DNA of 64,000 nucleotides, taken from Sphaerolaimus hirsutus. Lineage: Eukaryota > Nematoda > Chromadorea > Monhysterida > Sphaerolaimidae. Under the pieces are notes generated by a model. It had not been told where the DNA came from. It worked only from the letters and a program-made list of their open reading frames with translations, and searched no databases. Below, piece by piece: positions 1 to 12,089 of the stretch (within the stretch, counting starts at the first letter, position 1; every line of letters begins with the position of its first letter). The stretch spans positions 372,001 through 436,000 of the forward strand of contig OZ038459.1 in assembly GCA_964036195.1 (NCBI GenBank). The letters run 5' to 3'. A program made the position numbers and the translations under genes.

Positions 1-347
1 TCTTTCAGTAAATTTAAAAAAGTCTGGTTTCAAGTCATGTCTATTTTTTGGAAATTTGGAAATTTATTGGGAAATTTGATGGAAATGTTATCGAATGAAA
101 TGTACATATGTCATTTTATGGGACATTTGAGTTTTTGTATTCTGCATGCCATATATCCTCGAATAAACCCCCTGTTAAATTACCTCACCCCCAAATATCC
201 CCAGGGAAATTTCCTTTGGAAATACCCCAGGTCTGAAAGAGTCTAAGTGAGCTTTGGAAAACCCCCTCGAAATACCCCCCTCCCCCTTGGAAGTGTGGTG
301 TACATTCAAGTGCGATGGATTTCGAGGATATACGGTAAATGGCTCAC

Positions 348-2100
348 ATTGCGACAGTTTTTCCAGCGATTCCTTGTAGAATTTGTCTCCGTTCTCTAGC
401 GCGCGCAGTACGTTTTCATTTCTACGTTGCGTCCAGGTATGTGGGATGTCTGCATGAATGTGAAATCAAATGTGTGCCCCTCCCCCCCCTCTTTGGCTGA
501 AAGTTTTAGAACCAACAGTAATCCTTTTTCGAGTAGGTGCCATACTCCGTCAGCGTTCAGACGGCATGACTTCGATGTCTAAATGGTTCTATATTCTCAG
601 CTGTAAATATTTTCCTCAAAATTGCAGCCTATGTAGCCTTCCATGTCTTTGCGCGGTCCACTGACTGTAGACTTTACAATGAAATCTACCATACACATCT
701 GAATAAAAAACCAAAAAGAATTATTCGGTCATGTTTGTATATATTTTAAAGTGTTTTAAACTTGTCAATATCGTTTCAGAATGGCTTTTATCAAAATTCG
801 ATACTCGATACGATATACACCCATGTCCATTTGGGTTTGGACACGTGCACATTTTTTATAAAAAGCTTTATTCTGCCGGAACTATAGCACTTTGAAATTT
901 TTGCTGGTACCCCAAAAAAGCCCTAACATTTGTCTACAAAACCCATGGGACACCCCCCAGTATAACGCCATGTGGGCCGCGAAAGCGGCCCATACATTTT
1001 TTTAGACAAAATTTCATTGCTTACTTGGGTTCGGACGTGTTGGTTATAAAGCTAATATTCTGTCTTTCAAGACTGAATTTTGGCTTTGAAGCCAGAAATA
1101 AACTCTGGCTAGTTGCCAGAGTCCAATGCCTTTAAAAATCAGATTAGGATAGACTTTTATCACTTCATGCCTTTTGATACTGACTGGGTGAGTAGACAAT
1201 CATTTTCCCCAGTTCCCCACAAGTGTGCATCACTCAAGCACAGTTGACATGCGATTTTGGGCATTCAGCAGTGTGTAGGGCACTGGAAACAACCAGGCCA
1301 GCTAGAGAAGGTTGTGGGGAATCTTTTATACACACCCCCATTCGAGGAAACCTCCCAAACTCGAGTCGCTCAAGAGCAAAAATACAAAATTCGAAAAATG
1401 GAAAATTTAGTAGTAAAAAGGTAAGATACACACAATATTTTTTTTGCACTTAAGCGTCTTGAGTTTGGGACGTTTCCTCGAATGGGGGTGTGTATAAAAT
1501 ATTCCCCACAACCTTCTCTAGCTGGCCTGGTTGTTTCCAGTGCCCTACACACTGCTGAATGCCCAAAATCGCATGTCAACTGTGCTTGAGTGATGCACAT
1601 TTGTAGGGAACTGGGGAAAATGATTGTCAACTCACCCAATCAGTATCAAGAACCATGAAGCAAAAAAAGTCTATCTTAATCTGATTTTTAAAGGAATTGG
1701 GCTATGGCAACTAGCCAGAGTTTATTTCTGTCTTCAAAGCCAAAATCCGGCCTTGAAAGACAGAATATTAGCTGTATAAACAACGCGTCCGAACCCAAGT
1801 AAGCAATGAAATTTTGTATATAAAAATGTGTGGGCCACTTACGCGGCCCACATGGCATTATACTGGGGGGTGTCCCATGGGTTTTGTAGACAAATGTTAT
1901 GGCTTTGTTTGGGTACCAGCCAAAATTTTCAAAGTGGTATAGTTCTGGCAGAATAAAGCTTTTTATAAAAAATGTGCACGTGTCCGAACTCAAATGAACA
2001 TGGGTGTATCACAAGAACATAAGTATCCAGCGGCACAGTAACGAGCCATTTCAGTTGTTCATCCTCAGTGAGTAATCGCTTGGATTCGGGGAAGTGTCTG
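348..2100 (-). pseudogene. damaged paralogue of the secreted-protein gene at 12 kb
   Basis: Two pieces match the gene at 6.9-12.1 kb. The exon at 449-348 is exactly 102 bp, like exon 2 of that gene. It follows a CAG acceptor, ends at a GTGAGC donor, has the same phase, and keeps the pattern PHxWxQ...L.NG.KFY.E..L.Q (here PHTWTQ and ENGDKFYKES). A second piece at about 2100-2019 encodes LLTEDEQLKWLVTVPLDT, parallel to LTETEALKWLTTFPLQT in exon 1 of the other gene. No signal peptide precedes it, and the phase-1 GT donor of the paralogue is absent at the matching position. A 1.2 kb foldback repeat (815-2009) begins about 10 bp beyond. I infer a copy broken by the insertion. A further 3' exon would lie left of the window. 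Function unknown. Confidence 0.5.
815..2009. repeat. 1.2 kb foldback palindrome
   Basis: The two halves, about 815-1430 and 1445-2009, are reverse complements over almost 600 bp each with a short centre near 1435. The ends read ACACCCATG and CATGGGTGT. It has no coding potential of its own: ORFs here are mirror images of each other. It is probably a foldback or MITE-type DNA transposon. Confidence 0.85.
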
Positions 2101-3221
2101 TTTGTGTGGCACTCGGCAACGTTCACCGACGTAATTAAGCTGAATTTTTAATGAGATAGACGTTTTGGCCTTTTTTATCGGCACTTGCAGAATGGGTGTT
2201 CGTGGCATGGGTGGCCGAAGTTTTTTTCAATGTCATTGTTAAAAAATGTTTGTTATTTTACAAGCATCCATAGAAACTTGCTGTTCATAAATTCCAGCCA
2301 GGAATTTTTGCTTTTTTCAAACTACAGAAAGGGGAAAATCGCTTAAAAAGGAAAAAAGAGCCAAAAAAATTAAATGTTGTGTTACAAGTTGTGGATTAAT
2401 TTTGGGAACTTTTTTGGATTTATCTTGTTTTGAGAATTTCCATGGCTACCTAATGGAGACATCCCAAATGGGATTGAAAAATAGGTGATTTTTGAAGAAA
2501 AAAAATAGGTTATCTCAGAAAACTTCAAAGAATATAATCAAATATCTCTGAAAAAATAAAGAGAAAATGAAAATAAATATAAGGTTATTCGATATTTTTA
2601 TATTTTTCCAAAATATTAAAACTTCCCAAAAAAAATCAATGCTAATCACAAAGTACTGAGACTTTGTCATCTAGCTGAACCTGTTGTCTCCTAAAACAAT
2701 ATTTTGTAAGTTCAAAAACACGTTTTACATCAAAATTCAGGGTTGTTAAACAAAATGTTTTCTTTTATCCCTATTTCAGCCCTTACTATTTTGCATCTTC
2801 CAATATTTTCAAGTTATTCTCCAAATCGTCACTCCCTTTTCTCTGATATCTAGACCTCCATCGTTTCCTTGTGCTGAACCTGTTTTTGATTGATTGTTTA
2901 TTATATAGTCTTCTGATTGCACACTTTACATTCAAATCTACCATATCCCATCTGAATTATAGGCAAGAAACTCTACAATTTTTCATACAAGAATCCTATT
3001 CAACCCTGTTTGCATCCTGGGAAAAAGTCGTGAAATCCAGGAGGATACTGTTGGGTTGGGTATCTCCGCAATGGGTATCCTGATCTATGTATCTATGGGT
3101 ATCCACTATGCTGGATACCCAAAACTTACAATGTAGCTATGGGAATCTTCAATGTACTGGTGGGTATCCTACCCCAACGGGTAAACATCCGAAAACAGGA
3201 GCTGCACGCAGTTCAATAAAA

Positions 3222-3905
3222 GTATAGGGGATTAGAAAGTTAATGCAGCTGTTAAGTGCAATAGATACTTGTCAATCATTTCTATAAGTATACAGATGTC
3301 AGAACTAACAGTAAGTGCATATTAAAGTCAAATAAAAAACAAATCAGAAATTTGCATGTGTGCACCATAAATGTAAATATTGATATTAAATTAAGATTTG
3401 CCAATTACTTTCATTTGCCATTTTACAGGGAATTTTACATAACTTGATGTTTTGCATAACATTTGACACTTTACAGAGTATTTTACAGGGTTTTAGAGTG
3501 CCCCAAAATATAGATTTGGCAGCCCAGAATTAGCTGCTCATATGGCAGCTGGCATGAGCGCAGCAACAACCCCAACTTTTGCAGCAAAAATAAATAGCAT
3601 TAATGTGACCTATTTCTCACAATTTTTTTAGAATTTTTAATTTACATGATAAGGTATTTACTTTACACAAATAGTTTTTTACATAAATATTTACATGTCT
3701 TAAATTTTCACACAAATATTGTATTATGCAGTCTTACCTTTTTGAACAATATTTATGTTAATGATGCACCCACACGAATGTCTGATTTATTTTTATTTCA
3801 CTCAAATGCACATTTATTGTTAGTTATGACATCTGAATACTTATGGATTATTGGCAAGTATTGATTTCTCTTAAACAGCTGCATGAACTTTCTAATCCCC
3901 TATAC
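3222..3905. mobile_element. terminal-inverted-repeat element, about 0.68 kb
   Basis: The left end GTATAGGGGATTAGAAAGTT is mirrored at the right end by AACTTTCTAATCCCCTATAC, and the complementarity continues through the CAGCTG that follows. The interior is AT-rich without plausible coding sequence. Non-autonomous DNA element; superfamily not assigned. Confidence 0.65.
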
Positions 3906-3915
3906 CTAGATTAGA

Positions 3916-4248
3916 TCAATCAATCAATGAGTATTGTGTGTGTTCAGTGGCTAGGTAGATAGCCAATGGGGCAAGCTTTTTTACAGTATTAATTACTTTC
4001 ACTGTAAGGAATCTCTTGTGTACAATCCTCATTGGGTTCCCTACTGTACAGATGCCCAACGTGCAGATACCCATCAGGAACCTGCCTAAAATCGGGATAA
4101 AATCCGAGGGCGGCACGTTATGAACCCGCTTTTCACCGTATAGATTTTTATTTATTACTTGCCAGCTCTCCAACGCGATGCTTTTGAACGCACTTTTGTC
4201 AGACGATAAATATTTTTTTAAGAAAAAGGATTTGTGTACAACCAGCAT
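3916..4248 (-). CDS. possible exon, hypothetical protein
   Basis: A 110-codon open frame with fairly balanced amino-acid composition (LESWQVINKNLYGEKR in its first half). It lies downstream, on the same strand, of the signal-peptide exon at 5440-5259 and could be its second exon. No splice acceptor stands out, and the right part overlaps a repeat that starts near 4258. I recognise no family. It may be a chance frame. Confidence 0.2.
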   Translation of the reverse strand: MLVVHKSFFLKKYLSSDKSAFKSIALESWQVINKNLYGEKRVHNVPPSDFIPILGRFLMGICTLGICTVGNPMRIVHKRFLTVKVINTVKKLAPLAIYLATEHTQYSLID

Positions 4249-4952
4249 ATCTTTCGTGCCCAGGGGTCTATAAAGGGGGATGGGGTTGGGTGGACCTTGA
4301 ACAACTTGAATCCAGGACCTTGAACAGCCAACATATTGAACACCTGTGAACCCCCTCTCCCTTGCAAAAAATCACCAAAACCCCCAACCCATGGGTCTCT
4401 AAGATTTTGGCCCTTGCAGGGGCTGGATAGATAGCAAAACACTCCTCCCGAGGGATAGATAGGTCAAAAAATATTCTGGGGGGGGGGCTTGCGGGGGCAA
4501 AATATGTATATAGGCTTTTTCAAGGTAAAAAAGGCAGATGGGGGAAGATCGCAAATAGTAGAAAAAGCCAGAAATAGGGTTATAATGGTTGAACATATGT
4601 ATATAACCATGTATATAGCCGAAAACCGTGCCTTTAAAGGTTAAAAAGTAAAAAAAGTGCGAAAATTAGTGATTTTGAGCGTAAATTGGAGCAAAATTTA
4701 GCCACAGCCAATTGGAGCAAATAGTAGCCAAAAGCCTCCGGATATGGATAGCTGAGAGGCCTCCTGGATAGATAGATTGCTGGCGGATTTGGGAAGGGGG
4801 CTGCCCCTCCAGCCCCCTTCCCTCCTTGGAGACGCCGGCCGGCCCCAACCAGTTTCGTGATCGGATCCCATTTCAACCCTACTTTCAGAATTTTTGATGT
4901 AACCTGATTCATCAAATTATGTCAAAAACCTGTTTAAAGCATGTGGTTGATC

Positions 4953-5173
4953 AGGGGCCTGTTCTGCAAGTGGAGAAGTGAGAAGTGAAATAGCAAATGC
5001 AAAGTGAAATGGCAAAAATTAAATGAATTGAGAAGTGAAATGGCAAAAGAGAGGTGAATTGAGAAGTAAAATGGCAAAAGCGAAGAGAAATTACTTTTTA
5101 TTTTGCCAATTTACTTTCAATTTCACGTCGCTTTTCCTATTTTACTTCTCAATTCTCAATTTGCGGAACTGGC
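4953..5173. mobile_element. short element with GCCAGTTCCGCAA-type inverted ends
   Basis: The left end GGGGCCTGTTCTGCAAGTGG and the right end TTGCGGAACTGGCAC are imperfect inverted copies. The interior is a run of GAAGTGAAATGGCAAA-like units and their complement. It belongs to the same family as 25882-26352, 26748-27441 and 50832-51137, and is the most diverged copy here. Confidence 0.6.
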
Positions 5174-5258
5174 ACTAGTATCAATCATCTGTTGATCCAA
5201 TCATGAAATTCATTAGTAGAAAAAAAGATAGCTTCAATTCGATGACAAAAATAGTTAC

Positions 5259-5440
5259 CTGACCACCGTCTTTGTCAACCAGTCAATGTTTTTGTCTATA
5301 CTTTTTATTTTCCTGATTATAACATCGCACATTCCTGATTTCCGCAATTTGTACCATTGTTTATTTTGTTTCCCTTGGTGAACTCTGAACCCTGTTGAGA
5401 TAGCCATCAAAATGGCAACAATCAAAATCAATTTGTGCAT
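5259..5440 (-). CDS. first exon of a signal-peptide protein
   Basis: ATG at 5440 opens MHKLILIVAILMAISTG, a typical cleavable signal peptide: a basic residue, a long hydrophobic core, then small residues. A lysine/arginine-rich stretch follows to the donor AG|GTAACT at 5259 (phase 2, 60 codons). The first residues resemble MYKLILIVTLLHFGW of the complete secreted-protein gene at 12085, so this may be a third family member, although the mature part does not align. Same strand as the other two. Its later exons are not certain; the frame at 4248-3916 is one candidate. Function unknown. Confidence 0.45.
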
Positions 5441-6853
5441 TTTATTTATGATATGTTTAGGCATGATTTTATCACTGAAGCACGTTGCTGGCAAATGATT
5501 CAGTTAAAAACCTGATCTCTTGTATTTATTTGTACATAAATAGCATTGATATTTATGAAAGCGCCATGTGAAAGAGTATGGGAAATTTTTCCTGTTACTA
5601 AATGTTGTCAATTGTTGTCGTGGCTTATGAAACTGCCTCCCTCCCTTTGTGATTTCAACTGATATTTCCATTGAAATTATGAATACTGTATCAATTTTAT
5701 GTAATTGAGAAATCTACTTCTAGAGGTCGATGGTTCAAAGGTCAGAAAATTGTTTCCAACAGAACACTTGACATAAATGCCTAATTTCATTAGAACATTA
5801 TTACGTTTACACAGAAAGTGCAGTAAGCATTGAAAAATATCTGGGAGATTTATATTTGAAGCATATCAGAAAATTCAGATAGCGAACATATTAATAACCA
5901 TTTTTAGAGGTCTCTTATTTATTATCTTTTACGGTAATCTTATTTATTGTATTTACACATGAATAATGATGAGAAAACACCACTGTGCCAGGCTGCCAGC
6001 GCTTTGCACTGTGGTCTAAAGCCGCCTTTGGCGCTTTTGGCTTTTTGCGATACTTTTTTATGGTGCACTGGCACTTTTGGCACTTGGCGCTAAAGCCCTC
6101 TAGCCAGGGATGTATCCAGGATTATTGAGTGGGGGTGGGCTGCTTGTTTACAGAGCCTGGCGAATGGGGGAAATTTTTATACCTTCATGGCAGCGGAATA
6201 GCGTCATGGTGGTGGCACCTTGGCGCCAATGGCATTGGCGCTGGTGCCAGAAATCGCTTATATGTACATAAATATACGTGCATTTATGGGGACAAACACG
6301 CCAATTACTGTATTTTATAGTGAAGTGGCAGTACAATGGCCGAATTACTGACAATACAACTGCAGGATGGAACAATGCGTGCTTGCGCACAAATTTTTTT
6401 ACATTCACCTTCAAAAGGTGTACCAGAAGTTGCATTTTCGCAAACTTGTTTTATGTCTCACCCGGGAATGGGGGGATGCAGCCTTTTCACATGATCACAC
6501 TTGGATATGCATATCCATTCTAACTAGACAATAAGATAAGATAATATACTTAACCTTGGCAATAGCAATTTTATCACCCCGGTGTGGCTACAAAAATATG
6601 TTCCTAGACAACAACGTGGCTGCTGTTTTTGGTCTGCATTTTATCTGAGAAATTATCTATTATTTTTGAGCTATTTACTGATATTATATTGAATGATCTC
6701 TTCAAAAAATCACCCATTTTTGGAACACTAGCCACAAGACATGTTATACCTATTTACATAAGTTTTGTATTACACAAAATTGAGTTTCGCACCCATTTGC
6801 CAACAAATTCATTCTGTTAAATAATTTCTAGAAGTGAAAATATTACAATTTCT

Positions 6854-9800
6854 TCACAGGTGTTTCAACTTCTTTAAGGCACGATACTTTTCGGCCCTTT
6901 TCTCATACTCAAAAAGCTTTTTTGTCTTGTTGTTGTATCTTATCTTCCCCGTGAGTATATCCCCATGTTTCTTCATAATTTTGGCATAATGTTTGGCCGC
7001 CTTTGTTTGCCAATTTTTTTTGTCTTTCTTCAGCGCATTGACGCACTCCGATGGAGCTGCGAAGTTTTTAATGTGTAAAATACGATATGGATTTTTAGGA
7101 TTTATTCACTTTTGGCATGGGGCCAATTGGTAAATATGTGCTCGCTGTTGTGTGCCGGACGGTGTTCTATACAAATTTGATTAAACCAGGTGTAATGAGA
7201 ATTCAGGTGCCCACTTGTAAAAGTTAAAGCTCCAAAAGCGGCAAAATTTATTGAAGCCTGGAAAGTTTATGTATTTAATCATGTCACTATACCACAAAAT
7301 TCCACGTCAAAACTTTTTGGTCCACAGTGATTTCACAACCACACAAGCAAGTGACGTTGAAGAAATTTGAAAAATTGTGGAAAATTTGCTGAACCAATTC
7401 TAGATGCCATTGCCGCGTTTAACTAGATTTTATTTTTTTGTTGGTTTTTTTACTTATTCTTGGACACCTCAATTTTTAATAGAAAACAGATTTCGACTTT
7501 TGCTTGTTTTAGGTTGTAAACTAATAATGTGTCTTTTTTCGATTTCACACAAATATATATTTGTGCATCCCACATTATGTTGTACGTAGGGTTGGCCGAT
7601 GTTTTTTTAAACGTTTTTAAAAAAAAAAAAACATCGACCGAAATTTTTAGTACTAAGCACTAGGTATTTTGCAAAATTTTTGCGCGCAAGCGCGCAATTT
7701 CACACACAAATTGACATTGGTGGTTGTTTTCATTGGTTTTGTGGCATTTTTAGTATCAAAGTATCCATTTCTATGTGCTACCATGGGTTAATAAGCCGTC
7801 ATATGTTGCTGTACTATATACTATTGAGGTAATGTGCTTCCATGTACCTCAACAGTGTGTAACTTCACTCCCAAAGTAACAACCTCCTTTTATAACCTTG
7901 TTTGATCACTATTCCGTGCCAAACTTTACCTGAAGTCACAAACATTTGACTATAAGGCGATATACGAACGATATGTCGACGAAAAATGGATATTTTTGAC
8001 ACAAATCACCACTTATAATGCTATCCCATGGCTCCACAGCCATTATATGGTCATATATAACATCACAGAGTATTGCCACTGTCTGATATACCTATATATG
8101 TTGACACAAGGTCATATCTGGGAGCTTTTAAAAAAAACGTTTTTTTTAAAAAAACATCGAGTTAAAAAAAAAACGTTTTTTTTCCAACCCTAGGTACGTC
8201 GACCGATTTTGATGCCATTTGAGTATGTTGGGGTTTGGGGTCTGGGCTTTAAAGAAATGTTTTTGTTCGCTCGAATAATCCCCCAGTCCCGAGATAAGGG
8301 GGGTCTATAAAAAGGTGGTCATTTTACGTGGCCAATGTGCACATTGAATTTGAAGCTTTATAACTCAGCTATTTCTGGGCCAATTTGGATCGTTCAACAC
8401 TTAAATTGATCGGCACAACCTGTAGATTCCATTTTTGTTGTCGGATTAGTGATGTCTAAATTCCGTAGGCCGATTTGACCCAGTTTTAAACACCAAAAAT
8501 ATTTTGTTCTGAACATCCTATCATATACTTTAGACAATAGGGATTCATATACCAAAACAATTATTTCAATATCTCTTTCCAATCAAAAGTAATAGAACTT
8601 TATACTTTCGCCTCACATACATGTAAATAACTTATCAATAACGATGAATACAGATAACCTGAGCATAAAAATGAATTTTTCAGGTTTTTCTGATCATTTT
8701 GAGTGTTCATTGGTGGAAATCGGCCGAGAAATGGCCGAGATATGGATTTCTGAAGTTACATGCATTGCTCATCATGCAGATTTTTCTATTTATTGTTGGG
8801 AGGCGAATGTTTAAAGTGATATAACTTTGGACTGAAAAAAGATATTGAAATAATTTTTGGGCCAGATTTATTTTTTTTGTCTATAGTATATGATAGTACC
8901 TTCAAAAAACACGTCTTAAAAAATTATAATTACGATTATTTTTCATGTTCAAAAAAACCGGGTCGAATCGGCATACAGAATTAAGACATCACTAATTTGA
9001 CCACAAAAATTGAATCTGCAGGTTGTCCTGATTATTTTAAGTTTTGAATGATCCGAATCGGCCCAGTAATGGCTTAGTTATTAAGCTTCAAAGTCAATGT
9101 GCATATTGGCCATGTAAAATGACCACCTTTTTATAGACCCCTCTTATCTCGGGACTGGGGGATTATTCGAGCATACAAAAACATTTTTTCATAGCCCAGA
9201 CCCGAAACCCCAACATACTCGAATGGCATCAAAATCGGCGGACGTACAAGAGAATGGAAAGCAAAAATGTATATTTATATGAGATGGTAAAAAAAGACAC
9301 TTTATTAGTTTACAACCTAATATTTAAAAAGCGCTTTTCAGCCATCTCTACAAGGTAAAGTGTTACTAACGCTCATAACACTGTTTATAGAAGTTGCGTT
9401 TCAAGTCTATGAAACAGATTGATTTTGGCTCTTCGCACTTGCACCACAAGAGGTCTTCATTTGGTACCCCTTTTTTTCTTTCTTCCAGAAATGCCTTGCC
9501 TGTTGCAGGGGGGGGGGGTTAAAATGTAGCAAAGTATATTCTGGGCGGATGGGACGCTACGCTATACAATGAATGCTACCAAATTTTGATCAATGAAGTC
9601 ATGTGAAAATTTTTGCACCAAATTCACCCAGACTTGGAGGGCCCTGTGTAAACCCATCACGCATGTAAAACCGGCACACATTTAACTACACCCAGCATGC
9701 TGAAAATACACAATAAAACACATGACCTACTGATTTTGAAGGTGAAAATCTATAAAAGGTATGACAATTAATGACTTTGGGTGAAAATTAGGGTAAAATT

Positions 9801-12085
9801 GCTCAAAGCACTCCAGACAATTTCCGGGGGGGGGGGCTGTTCAGGGGAAAGCCACCATTTGTTTGCCTATGGTATAGATAGAAAGCCGGGCAGTTTGGGG
9901 TTGGGTTACCTGCCCCTCTTTCTTTCCCCTGCAGGTAAACATTATGTGTCTGTAATGGGTCTACATGCGTAATAGGCCTGACCTGACTGAGAGCAATGTG
10001 ATCTGACAAGAAAATGTTTAGCGTCTGTTTGCTTATTCAGATTGGATATGGTAGATTTCATTGTAAGCTGTGCACTCAGTAGACTAGGTATATTGACTTA
10101 TGCTGGTGCTGCAACTGCACCTATTTTAGGTGACAGGAAACTTTATAGGTAAAAAGAAAGTTTATCATTTGATAAGAAAGTGACAACTCGCAAACCACCA
10201 AGCGATCTATCTATCTGGAGACAAAATTTTATGCTACTATCCCCTAACCCTCTCCAGTCAGCCAGCTCTCCATCTACCTATCTGCAGCAATTTTTGAGAA
10301 ACTACCTCAATTTTCGCTCAAAATCGCTATTTTTCATAACTTTTTATGGATTTTCCCATTTTCAGCTTATATTCAGCCTAGAACTGCCTATTTTCAGCTA
10401 TTTTTAGTACTATTGTGTTACTACCGTATTTCCTCGAAATACCCCCCGGGGGGTGATTGTTTCATAGTGGTCCCGAGAGGGGGGGGTTAAACGAGGGGGG
10501 GGTATTTCGAGGGGGGGGTTATTGTTTCACAAGAAAATTTTTGAAAACCAAGTACGAAATTGTCGTCTGAAACGTACGCAGACGTCGAAAAATGCAACAA
10601 AAACCGCCATTTATAAGGTTCTGTAGACTAATATTAGTATGTAGATGGTATGTACACTGTTCTAACGTGACACCGACAGTGTTTTTACGTGTGTTTTGCA
10701 GTACACTGAACACAAACTACAGTTATTGTCATGTACGTTCCCTTTACACTCAATTTGGGGGGGGGTATTTCGAGGGGGGGGTGATTGTTTCATAGTGGTC
10801 TCGAGAGGGGGGGGGGTCAAACGAGGGGGGGTATTTCAAGGGGGGGGGGGTATTTCGAGGAAATACGGTAAGTGTTTTAGTACTATTATATTATATAAAA
10901 CCCATTTACCCATTTTTACCCATTTTCAACCGTAGTTCAGCTACTTCTAGCGATCTTTTCTTCCTTATACACCTTGAAAAAGCCTATATATTGAACCCCT
11001 GCTAACCCCCCCCCAAAAAAAAAAAAAAAATTCAGTATCTAACCTTCCGGAGGAGCGATTTGCTATCTATCCAACCCCTCAGAGGGTCAAAATCTAGAAT
11101 ACCCCCGATGGAACCAAGTGACTTCGACATTGCTATTCACATGGCACAAGTGGTGCTTGGACTTTGTAAGTTACAGGTGGACATTCCAAGTAGTAACTCA
11201 CATTGTGGCAGACGCTGCACCGCTTCTATGTAGAACTTGGCTCCATTTTTGAGCCTGTACACCACGCGATTATAATCGTGTTGACTCCAACCATGTGGCA
11301 CATCTGTGTCGTGTCGTGTTGCACATAAAGATTTTGATCAAGGCTTGTGTGCTTACTAATAGGTAATCATAAAGGCTGTATGCAGTGGCGTAGCCAGGGG
11401 GGTGCGTCAAACCCACCCCCTTCATGTGGAAAATGGATAAAATTGTTTTATCTGAATTTTTACTCTTCATTTTCTTTTTTTTGTGGAAATAATGACACAC
11501 TTCCATTGCGCGATTGCAGTGGCATCGTGCCAACTGCACTACAAGTACTACCAGCTGCCTGAACGTTATGGAGACACCTTGTGTGAAAGTTTGAGAGGGG
11601 GTGCCCCGCAAAAAATCCGCATCCCCGCCATAGGGTATTTTGGCGGTAGCATTGTAGGGGGGCATCTTTGCACTCATTCTTAGGTATACTGAAATTTTAG
11701 AAACTACTTATCAGCATTGAATGAAATTTAATTTTACCGAAATGAGTTACTTACTTTTATAAGGAAGATGGAAAATCCAGAAAAACGATGCCAAGGCTCC
11801 TTCCGAAGAAATGGCACCAGACGCCAAAGGGCACCAGCAAAAAATAACATCAAGCGCCATTCAAAAAATGGTGCTGTGCGTCAATTTCCAAAAGTTTGCC
11901 CTTAAAGTAAATCGTGTGTAGACATTGGACACATAAAACAAACGTGTTTCCCTGTGCGGGTCGTCACTTGTCTGCAGCGGAAATGTGGTCAACCATTTCA
12001 GTGCTTCTGTTTCAGTAAGTGGGCGGGGGTACAGTTTGCACCAACCAAAGTGCAAAAGGGTGACAATCAATATCAATTTATACAT
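6854..12085 (-). CDS. small secreted lysine-rich protein, three exons, 140 aa
   Basis: Exons: 12085-11968 (ATG; donor A|GTGACG, phase 1), 11303-11202 (acceptor CACAG; donor T|GTGAGT, phase 1) and 7056-6854 (acceptor TTCGCAG; stop TGA). The phases match and give 140 residues. Residues 1-16 (MYKLILIVTLLHFGWC) form a signal peptide, so the product should enter the secretory pathway. Exon 2 carries VPHGWSQ and KNGAKFY, shared with the damaged copy at 348-449. Exon 3 is strongly basic (KKHGDILTGKIRYNNKTKK) and ends KKLKHL. Assignment of exon 3 rests on phase, strand and coding character, not on a known homologue; the 4.1 kb intron before it contains a hAT element and a 1 kb foldback. No known family is recognised; effector- or toxin-like roles would be guesses. 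Confidence 0.5.
7587..8192. mobile_element. hAT-like non-autonomous element (TAGGGTTGG ends)
   Basis: Starts TAGGGTTGGCCGATG and ends TTTCCAACCCTA. The interior is nearly identical to the copies at 16473, 48410 and 57815, and related to 46058 and 54707. Poly-T/poly-A blocks lie just inside both ends. The flanks (GTTGTACG, GGTACGTC) show only a partial duplication, unlike the copies with perfect 8-bp duplications. It sits beside the foldback at 8195. Confidence 0.8.
8195..9246. repeat. 1.05 kb foldback palindrome
   Basis: TACGTCGACCGATTTTGATG at the left is mirrored by CATCAAAATCGGCGGACGTA at the right, and the arms stay complementary for several hundred bases around a centre near 8725. Half of the same sequence recurs inside the Tc1/mariner-like element at 39935-41186. 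Lies in the long second intron of the secreted-protein gene. Confidence 0.8.
9250..11120. repeat. diverged repeats, no gene seen
   Basis: Intronic to the minus-strand secreted-protein gene. From about 9800 to 11110 there are remnants of the CAGGGGT/CTATCTATC hAT family (pieces like CTATCTATCTGGAG and GGAGGAGCGATTTGCTATCT). An inverted-end element is inserted at 10422-10870. No coding exon is supported. Confidence 0.5.
10422..10870. mobile_element. inverted-end element, TACCGTATTTCCTCGAAATA type
   Basis: Begins TACCGTATTTCCTCGAAATA followed by a C-run and ends with the reverse complement (TATTTCGAGGAAATACGGTA). G-rich blocks sit inside each end. The same end sequence marks further copies near 29540-29875, 42220-42995, 56820-57064 and 60578-60668, so this is an abundant family in the window. 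Confidence 0.75.
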
Positions 12086-12089
12086 TTAG

